Assembly (NCBI GenBank): GCA_963604075.1
Contig: CAVCPW010000149.1
Location: forward strand, 1 to 11,874
Origin: Anthropogastromicrobium sp963604075
GTDB lineage: Bacteria > Bacillota > Clostridia > Lachnospirales > Lachnospiraceae
Length of the DNA: 11,874 nucleotides
Direction of reading: 5' to 3'
The translations under genes and the position numbers were made by a program. A model generated the notes under the pieces. It was given only the letters and a program-made list of their open reading frames with translations, was not told the origin of the DNA and ran no database searches. Of the stretch, positions 7,454 through 11,874 are shown piece after piece (positions within the stretch are counted from its first letter, which is position 1; each line of letters starts with the position of its first letter).

Positions 7454-7508
7454 AGTATATTATATACCATACCTTTCCGTAAGATTGCAGCAGAGCTGCG
7501 TTTCTTTC

Positions 7509-7537
7509 GTTATAGCATGGTTTAGTTGGAATAGCAA
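7509..7537 (-). promoter_or_regulatory. Promoter of the esterase gene
   Basis: On the minus strand TTGCTA (7537-7532) and TATAAC (7514-7509) are separated by 17 nt, with an extended -10 TGC. Initiation would be near 7502, giving a leader of about 48 nt. CCATGCTATAA is identical in the MATE promoter. A second TATAAT sits only 5 nt before the ATG, too close for an ordinary leader. Confidence 0.7.
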
Positions 7538-7550
7538 GTACAAAAATGCA

Positions 7551-7586
7551 AATAAAAAAAGCCGGCAGGCCTTAGTGGCCAGCCGG
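7551..7586 (-). terminator. Rho-independent terminator of the YoaK-family gene
   Basis: Arms CCGGCAGGCC (7562-7571) and GGCCAGCCGG (7577-7586) pair with one central A-A (plus) or T-T (minus) mismatch around the loop TTAGT. On the minus strand the hairpin is followed by TTTTTTTATT, a strong U-tract. The stop codon of the upstream gene (7574-7572) lies in the loop, and the codons for its last residues, Pro-Ala-Gly-His, form one arm. The plus strand has only TATTTT after the stem. Confidence 0.88.
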
Positions 7587-8297
7587 TATTTTGCTTAATA
7601 ATTCGTGTTCCCATGTCAAATCAGCATGAGCAAGTCTGACAAAGAGTATCATAAGAGGAACAAGTGCAATCCAGATTGATTTTTCGTTCATAAAGTGACA
7701 TAAAATTGCGAGAGCTGTAGCTCCTAAGCAGAAGCAAATGATCATGCCAAGGTGTTTGATGCCACGCAAAAATCCCTTGCTGTCGTGCTTGCGAAAAAGT
7801 TTTGCGAATCCTATGCCGACCTGACGGATATGGTTTGTACAGAAAGTAGTGGCCATAGGAACGCCCTCTGCCTGCCGGAAGGTATTGTATTGCATGGAAG
7901 CAATGAAATTGACTGCTACCTGAACGAACTGATCCGGAACAGACTTTGGAATAAAGCCGATAATGAAAAGGATAAGTGCCTCAAAGCCAACCAACCAGGT
8001 ATCCCAGCGGAAAAAACCATAGCACTTTATAGGTGTGGGAAGTATCTCAGAAATAAACGCACCGAAAAAATATGCGAATATCGGAATGAAGTAATACAGT
8101 GCATTATTAAAGTCTCCCTTTCCGAGTTCGATTCCCATCATAAGAAAGTTTGCAGTCTGGGCATTACAGAAAACACCGCCACGAACTATGTAGGTATAAG
8201 CTCCCATTATTCCCGATGTAAACATCAAAAGATAGAAAACACTTACATGCTCACAGGTAAGATAGCCAGAGGCATCATGCCTTTCTTTAAGAGTCAT
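7572..8297 (-). CDS. YoaK family (DUF1275) membrane protein
   Basis: A 241-aa integral membrane protein of the YoaK/DUF1275 family, with about six hydrophobic segments. The family signature is present near residues 40-51 as GGVFCNAQTANF, where Ala replaces the Gly of the common QTGN. The second conserved element reads MATTFCTNHIRQVG. The biochemical role of the family is not established. An ATG at 8306 directly abuts AAGGAG (8312-8307) with no spacer. The ATG at 8297 has an ideal 9-nt spacing, so I take it as the start (MTLKERHDASG). The gene is divergent from the regulator-aminotransferase gene and shares its operator-rich intergenic region. It ends inside its own terminator. Confidence 0.88.
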   Translation of the reverse strand: MTLKERHDASGYLTCEHVSVFYLLMFTSGIMGAYTYIVRGGVFCNAQTANFLMMGIELGKGDFNNALYYFIPIFAYFFGAFISEILPTPIKCYGFFRWDTWLVGFEALILFIIGFIPKSVPDQFVQVAVNFIASMQYNTFRQAEGVPMATTFCTNHIRQVGIGFAKLFRKHDSKGFLRGIKHLGMIICFCLGATALAILCHFMNEKSIWIALVPLMILFVRLAHADLTWEHELLSKIPAGH

Positions 8298-8378
8298 AAA
8301 GCTCATCTCCTTAAGTGATTATTAAATACTGAAAGTGATAAAGACACACACTCCCAAAAGCATATTATAAAGCAAAAT

Positions 8379-8408
8379 ATTATATAAGGCTATTCGCGAA
8401 AAATACAA
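8379..8408 (-). promoter_or_regulatory. Candidate promoter of the YoaK-family gene
   Basis: On the minus strand TATAAT (8384-8379) has a weak TTGTAT (8408-8403) 18 nt upstream, with the small palindrome TTCGCGAA between them. A second TATAAT (8369-8364) lacks a good -35 partner. The region is very AT-rich, so chance matches are likely. Confidence 0.35.
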
Positions 8409-8460
8409 AAAGAATGAGAAAAAAAGTTAAATTAAGGTAATAATGATAAAAATACATCGA

Positions 8461-8478
8461 AGTTCAATATATTGAACT
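8461..8478. promoter_or_regulatory. 18-bp perfect palindrome, candidate operator
   Basis: AGTTCAATATATTGAACT is a perfect inverted repeat with TTGAACT half-sites and a TATA centre, typical in size for a dimeric XRE-type repressor. The same half-site returns at 8504-8510 and 8547-8553. The palindrome lies about 78 nt before the predicted start point of the fusion gene, on the side facing the divergent YoaK-family gene. Confidence 0.7.
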
Positions 8479-8499
8479 AAAAAAAATAAAATACAAAAT

Positions 8500-8555
8500 A
8501 AACTTGAACTATTTTGCATACCGTGCTATAGTGTCCATGTAAAAACTTGAACTAT
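8500..8555 (+). repeat. Direct repeats AAACTTGAACTAT flanking the promoter
   Basis: The 13-mer AAACTTGAACTAT is found at 8500-8512 and 8543-8555, 43 nt apart, about four helical turns. The first copy contains the -35 box. The second lies just after the predicted start point. This is the expected layout for repression by blocking or looping, and both copies carry the half-site of the upstream palindrome. Confidence 0.8.
8504..8532 (+). promoter_or_regulatory. Promoter of the HTH-aminotransferase gene
   Basis: TTGAAC (8504-8509) and TATAGT (8527-8532) are 17 nt apart, with an extended -10 TGC at 8524-8526. It is one of the best promoter matches in the window. The start point should be near 8539, leaving a leader of about 73 nt, and AAGGAG (8598-8603) stands 8 nt before the ATG at 8612. 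Confidence 0.8.
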
Positions 8556-8611
8556 ATATTAACTGTGAAAATAAAGCAGTTACCAATTATCTATCATAAG
8601 GAGCAGAGTGT

Positions 8612-10210
8612 ATGGCAGCATTTGCAGAGCGATTAAAAAAGGCCATGGAATTAAAGGGACTGAAGCAGGCAGATGTGATCAGGTTGGCAGAGCCCATAGG
8701 TGAGCCAGTCGGAATTCGGATTGGCAAGAGCCATATGAGCCAGTATGTAAGTGGTAAGACAGAACCAAGGCATGATATATTAAAGATCCTGTCTCAGACG
8801 CTTGGTGTGGATCCGATGTGGCTTGAAGGCGATGACGTACCGATGGTGTCAGGTATCAGAGAAGCACAAACAATCAATCAAAACGCTCAAGCGGATCAGA
8901 ATTGTCAGGATGATAATAGCGAAAGCAGTCAGACAGATCATCAGGCAAAAGCCCCTGACATGGGCAAAAAATCATGGAATATAGGAGAAGATGGCATGAG
9001 AACATTTACTAAATCATCAAAGCTTGATAATGTATTATACGATGTAAGAGGACCAGTTGTAGAAGAAGCGAAGCGAATGGAAGATGCAGGAATGCATGTC
9101 CTGAAGTTAAATATCGGAAATCCGGCACCGTTTGGATTCCGTACTCCGGAGGAAGTTATTTTTGATATGCGTCAGCAGCTGACCGAGTGCGAGGGTTATT
9201 CTGATTCTAAGGGTCTGTTCTCAGCGAGAAAGGCAATTATGCAGTATGCACAGTTAAAGAATCTTCCGAATGTTACGATAAACGATATCTACACCGGAAA
9301 TGGTGTCAGTGAGCTGATCAATTTATCTATGCAGGCACTTCTTGATGAAGGCGATGAAATATTGATTCCGTCACCGGATTATCCGCTTTGGACAGCGACT
9401 GCAACGCTTGCAGGAGGCAAGGTCGTTCATTATATTTGTGATGAGCAGGCAGAGTGGTATCCTGATATGGATGACATCAGAAAGAAAATCACAGATCGCA
9501 CGAAGGCAATCGTCATCATAAATCCAAATAATCCGACTGGAGCATTGTATCCGAAGGAAGTACTTATGGAGATTGTAAAGATTGCAAGAGAGCATCAGTT
9601 GATAATCTTCTCTGATGAGATTTATGACCGTCTTGTTATGGATGGAGAGGAGCATATCTCTATCGCATCATTAGCACCGGATCTGTTCTGCGTTACCTTC
9701 AGCGGACTGTCTAAGTCTCACATGATAGCAGGCTTCCGTATCGGCTGGATGATCTTAAGCGGCAAGAAGGAACTGGCAAAGGATTATATTGAAGGATTAA
9801 ACATGCTTTCTAACATGCGTCTTTGCTCTAATGTTCCAGCACAGTCCATCGTGCAGACTGCGCTTGGCGGATATCAGAGTGTGAATAATTATATAGTTCC
9901 GGGTGGTCGTATTTATGAGCAAAGAGAGTTTATCTACAAGACATTAAATGATATTCCTGGCATCAGTGTAGTAAAGCCCAAGGCTGCATTTTATGCATTC
10001 CCTAAGATTGATACAAAGCGCTTTAATATTACTAATGACGAAAAGTTTGCGCTTGATTTCCTAAAGGAAAAGAAGGTACTTATTGTACACGGAGGCGGCT
10101 TCAACTGGAAACAGCCAGATCATTTTCGTATAGTTTATTTGCCGCGTATCGAAGTGCTTGAAGAATCTCTTGGCAACCTGCGTGACTTTTTAGAGACCTA
10201 CCAGCAGTAA
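8612..10210 (+). CDS. XRE-type HTH regulator fused to AlaA-type aminotransferase
   Basis: A 532-aa fusion. Residues 1-78 form a Cro/C1 (XRE) helix-turn-helix (AERLKKAMELKGLKQADVI, SHMSQYVSGKTEP, LGVDPMWLEGDDVPM), with a longer loop than usual before the recognition helix. Residues 79-128 are a Gln/Asn/Asp/Ser-rich linker. Residues 129-532 are a full-length fold-type I aminotransferase that closely resembles E. coli AlaA, from my memory of that sequence: KSSKLDNVLYDVRGPV, LKLNIGNPAPFGF and NPNNPTGA. PLP residues visible are Lys368 (GLSKSH), Asn307, Asp335, Tyr338 and carboxylate-binding Arg506. The likely reaction is glutamate + pyruvate to alanine + 2-oxoglutarate. All key residues are kept, so the enzyme part should be active. 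Its HTH probably binds the TTGAACT repeats in its own promoter (inference). An internal start at 8996 could also release the enzyme alone. The alaA symbol would fit only the enzyme domain. Confidence 0.9.
   Translation: MAAFAERLKKAMELKGLKQADVIRLAEPIGEPVGIRIGKSHMSQYVSGKTEPRHDILKILSQTLGVDPMWLEGDDVPMVSGIREAQTINQNAQADQNCQDDNSESSQTDHQAKAPDMGKKSWNIGEDGMRTFTKSSKLDNVLYDVRGPVVEEAKRMEDAGMHVLKLNIGNPAPFGFRTPEEVIFDMRQQLTECEGYSDSKGLFSARKAIMQYAQLKNLPNVTINDIYTGNGVSELINLSMQALLDEGDEILIPSPDYPLWTATATLAGGKVVHYICDEQAEWYPDMDDIRKKITDRTKAIVIINPNNPTGALYPKEVLMEIVKIAREHQLIIFSDEIYDRLVMDGEEHISIASLAPDLFCVTFSGLSKSHMIAGFRIGWMILSGKKELAKDYIEGLNMLSNMRLCSNVPAQSIVQTALGGYQSVNNYIVPGGRIYEQREFIYKTLNDIPGISVVKPKAAFYAFPKIDTKRFNITNDEKFALDFLKEKKVLIVHGGGFNWKQPDHFRIVYLPRIEVLEESLGNLRDFLETYQQ
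8983..8998 (+). promoter_or_regulatory. Internal ribosome site and Met for free aminotransferase
   Basis: AGGAGA (8983-8988) is followed after 7 nt by an in-frame ATG (8996-8998, Met129). The protein from there begins MRTFTKSSKLDNV, matching the natural N-terminus of stand-alone AlaA enzymes, and is 404 aa long, the usual family length. The site could give a second product without the DNA-binding domain, or be a relic of the unfused gene. Confidence 0.5.
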
Positions 10211-10214
10211 GATG

Positions 10215-10223
10215 TGCTATAAT
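10215..10223 (+). promoter_or_regulatory. Extended -10 promoter of the two-component genes
   Basis: TGCTATAAT lies 5 nt after the aminotransferase stop codon and carries a perfect extended -10. No convincing -35 is found 17 nt upstream, which extended -10 promoters tolerate. A start near 10230 would leave a leader of about 28 nt before the response regulator. There is no terminator before it, so read-through from the fusion gene is also possible. Confidence 0.6.
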
Positions 10224-10257
10224 AGTTACATTAAGCCTATATCAGGAAGGAGTATAG

Positions 10258-10998
10258 ATGCTCAGAGTATTGCTCGTTGATGATGATTCAGTTTCTTTGA
10301 AGATAACCAGACAGGCACTTGAGCTTTTTCCGGAAGCAGTTGTAGAAGGTACGGCTGCTTCCGGAATGGAAGCTATCGCATATATCAGAGAGAATCAGGT
10401 AGATCTTGTTTTTCTGGATATTGAAATGGAGCAGATGAGCGGTTTTGAGGTTGCGGCATATCTTCATAACAACTACCCAGATGTTCAATATGTTTTTGTG
10501 ACAGGTCATACAGATTTTGCTCTTGATGGATATAATTATCAGCCCCTATCCTTTTTGATAAAGCCTATAAGCATATCCAGACTCGAAAGAGTGTTGGAAT
10601 TGGCAAAGGAAAAGTGTCAGGCAAAGTCGGAAAAGAATCCTTCGAAAAAGCAGATTGGACTTCACGTGGATTCAAGACTTGAGATTATAAATATCAGTGA
10701 TGTGATTTACTTTGAAACAAGTGGGCGAAAAGTCAGGATAGTATGTAAAAATGGTAGGACACTTGAAACAACAGAGTCGCTGAAAAAATTATATCAGGTT
10801 TTTGAGGAGTATGGTTTTTACCGTAGTCACCAGTCAGTTGTTGTTCAAATTGCGTTGATAGAATCAATCAGTTCTGATATGTTTCATCGTTCGTATCTAA
10901 TAAAGCTAAAGGGTGTAAAGGAAGAAGTACCGCTTAGCCGTGATAATTATGCCACATTGCGATCTATCTTGGAGCAAAGAGGAATCAGGATTTTTTAG
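10258..10998 (+). CDS. LytTR family response regulator
   Basis: A 246-aa regulator. Residues 1-120 are a receiver domain with acidic pocket Asp8/Asp9, phospho-acceptor Asp54 (LVFLDIEM), Thr82 (FVTGH) and Lys102 (LIKP). Residues about 132-246 are a LytTR DNA-binding domain (IISDVIYFE-like region, GFYRSHQSVVV, VPLSRDNYATLR). Such AgrA/LytR-type proteins activate promoters carrying paired direct repeats, and none is obvious in this window. AGGAAGGAG ends 5 nt before the ATG, a very strong ribosome site. The sensor kinase gene follows with its ribosome site overlapping this stop codon, so the pair is one operon and kinase and regulator are presumably partners. The stimulus and targets are unknown. 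Confidence 0.93.
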   Translation: MLRVLLVDDDSVSLKITRQALELFPEAVVEGTAASGMEAIAYIRENQVDLVFLDIEMEQMSGFEVAAYLHNNYPDVQYVFVTGHTDFALDGYNYQPLSFLIKPISISRLERVLELAKEKCQAKSEKNPSKKQIGLHVDSRLEIINISDVIYFETSGRKVRIVCKNGRTLETTESLKKLYQVFEEYGFYRSHQSVVVQIALIESISSDMFHRSYLIKLKGVKEEVPLSRDNYATLRSILEQRGIRIF

Positions 10999-11010
10999 GA
11001 GGATGGTGTG
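10997..11010 (+). promoter_or_regulatory. Ribosome site and GTG start of the sensor kinase
   Basis: AGGAGG (10997-11002) overlaps the TAG stop of the regulator (10996-10998) and stands 5 nt before GTG at 11008. The nearby ATG (11003) and GTG (11006) run into a stop within a few codons. The next in-frame ATG (11029) is 26 nt from the ribosome site. GTG at 11008 is therefore the best start. Confidence 0.8.
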
Positions 11011-11874
11011 CTGACAGAAATATTCTTTATGTGTGCAGTGTTTTTGATTGCATATACGGCTTTTTTGTCCGCATATATCCTTGCCGGACAGAAAAAAGTA
11101 AGTTCTGCATATGCCGCGCTTTTGCCATCAGCAGCGGCAGTGATTGTTTATCTTTTGAGCAAGACTGTTTTTGTATACATCGCAATCCTATTGTTGGCAC
11201 TGACAGGTTTTATTACTGCCTTGTATTTGTCGAAAAGGAACTGGTGTGTGTCGGCTGTTGCTGATCTTATGGCATTATCATTTAGCATGACAGAGCAGTT
11301 TGTTCTTGCAATGTTGCATTTTAATGAAATGACGGGGCGTATAGCACTTTTAGTGTCAAGCATCGCACTGCTCATTTCTGTTTTTCTATGGCTTTGTAAA
11401 ATCGTTATATTTCCGGAAGATTATATCCTTACAAAGGCTCAAAAGAAAAAAATGTTTGTGCGATGTTTTTATTTTTTTCCAGGCCTTGTGCTTCTGATCG
11501 TGTGGCAGGCGTTTTTACTTAGTCCGCTGATTCGCTTGTCTGTATATCTGACAGTTTTTACAATTATGCTTCAATTGGTGGTTCTTATGCAGCTTCGCCA
11601 ACAGGTGTACAGTTTGCAGGAACAGATTGAAAATATTGTTGATAAACAATATCAGGCTGAGCTTTTGAATTTTATGCGAGTGATTCGTTCCCAACGTCAT
11701 GATTTTAATTTCCATACGCAGACAATATATGGCATGATTGAGAGTGGACAGTTTGAAGAGTGCAAAGAATACGTAAATGGCATGATGGAGACTGTGCAAA
11801 GCACAAATGATATGCTGCCTTTGTATCATCCGGCTGTAAGTGCACTTCTTAATACTTTCAGTGAAATGGCATTG
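11008..11874 (+). CDS. GHKL/SpoOB-type sensor histidine kinase (3' truncated by window)
   Basis: The first 289 residues of an AgrC-like sensor kinase, cut by the window end. Residues about 4-195 contain six or seven hydrophobic segments forming the sensor. A short coiled region follows (LRQQVYSLQEQIENIVDKQ), and then the dimerisation and phosphotransfer helix with His231 in IRSQRHDFNFHTQTI, the H-box typical of kinases paired with LytTR regulators. The ATPase domain lies outside the window. Translation is probably coupled to the response regulator, with 9 nt between stop and start. No agrB/agrD-like peptide genes lie in this window, so the signal is unknown. Confidence 0.88.
   Translation, partial: MLTEIFFMCAVFLIAYTAFLSAYILAGQKKVSSAYAALLPSAAAVIVYLLSKTVFVYIAILLLALTGFITALYLSKRNWCVSAVADLMALSFSMTEQFVLAMLHFNEMTGRIALLVSSIALLISVFLWLCKIVIFPEDYILTKAQKKKMFVRCFYFFPGLVLLIVWQAFLLSPLIRLSVYLTVFTIMLQLVVLMQLRQQVYSLQEQIENIVDKQYQAELLNFMRVIRSQRHDFNFHTQTIYGMIESGQFEECKEYVNGMMETVQSTNDMLPLYHPAVSALLNTFSEMAL

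Larger units (their letters stand above)
8298..8611. other. Divergent intergenic region with operator repeats
   Basis: This 314-nt stretch holds, from left to right, the leader of the YoaK-family gene, an AT-rich zone with two minus-strand TATAAT boxes, an 18-bp palindrome, two 13-nt direct repeats around the promoter of the fusion gene, and a short leader. A small inverted repeat TAACTG-N11-CAGTTA (8560-8582) lies in that leader. No small gene is convincing here. Confidence 0.7.

Noticed and set aside
7454..7470. TATAAT 5 nt before the esterase ATG as a leaderless promoter
   Set aside because: No -35 or TG extension at proper spacing, while a much better extended -10 promoter lies at 7509-7537.
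8298..8306. ATG at 8306 as the start of the YoaK-family gene
   Set aside because: AAGGAG directly abuts it with no spacer, whereas the ATG at 8297 has the ideal 9-nt spacing.
7752..8318. Open frame of 188 codons on the plus strand opposite the YoaK-family gene
   Set aside because: It mirrors the YoaK-family gene, which has clear family motifs, a ribosome site and a terminator; the plus-strand product has no recognisable features and no good ribosome site.
8560..8582. Inverted repeat TAACTG-N11-CAGTTA in the leader of the fusion gene as a riboswitch or attenuator
   Set aside because: Only six base pairs with a wide loop and no U-tract; too weak to be called a regulatory RNA.
11031..11264. 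Small plus-strand frame of 77 codons in the sensor kinase region
   Set aside because: It is out of frame with the kinase, which continues uninterrupted from GTG at 11008 through TM segments and the H-box.

Overview
The window looks like low-to-moderate GC Firmicutes DNA, most likely a gut or rumen Lachnospiraceae-type clostridium. The evidence is strong AAGGAG-type ribosome sites, sigma-A style promoters with TGC extended -10 boxes, an AlaA-like aminotransferase, a YoaK/DUF1275 membrane protein, a LytTR response regulator with a GHKL-type kinase, and a MATE exporter. The species cannot be fixed from the sequence alone. There are no rRNA, tRNA, CRISPR or transposase genes.

Left part (1-1911): a possible bidirectional hairpin terminator, a minus-strand MATE exporter whose promoter shows that the start is at 1529, and a 382-nt divergent intergenic region. 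That region also carries the promoter and an abutting perfect 16-bp palindrome for the plus-strand operon.

Operon 1912-6484 (plus): a cytoplasmic clan GH-A-like glycoside hydrolase (DUF5060 + barrel + DUF5605-like), then a 614-aa protein whose C-terminal half resembles UbiV/U32 proteins, then a 363-aa U32-family protein with UbiU-like cysteines. The last two overlap by ATGA and are probably made as partners. Both carry low-complexity insertions. The 614-aa protein has three separate in-frame tandem-repeat zones, with periods of 7, 12 and 8 residues. The U32 protein has an acidic insert between its third and fourth predicted Fe-S cysteines. A glycosidase coupled to a U32 pair is unusual.

Middle part (6476-8297, minus): an alpha/beta-hydrolase carbohydrate-esterase-like protein whose 3' end overlaps the U32 gene by 9 bp, and a YoaK-family membrane protein whose stop codon lies in the loop of its own terminator. 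The esterase and the glycosidase could together process imported, acetylated oligosaccharides; this is inferred from position only.

Right part (8298-11874, plus): an operator-rich divergent region precedes a gene encoding an XRE-type helix-turn-helix domain fused to a complete AlaA-type alanine aminotransferase. The fusion gene has a promoter whose -35 lies inside a repeated AAACTTGAACTAT element, with an 18-bp perfect palindrome (AGTTCAATATATTGAACT) upstream. It also has a good internal ribosome site and Met exactly where free-standing AlaA enzymes begin. An autoregulated, possibly metabolite-sensing enzyme-repressor that may make two products is my main candidate for an undescribed system. 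It is followed by a LytTR response regulator with its own extended -10 promoter and by a GTG-started sensor kinase that runs off the window.
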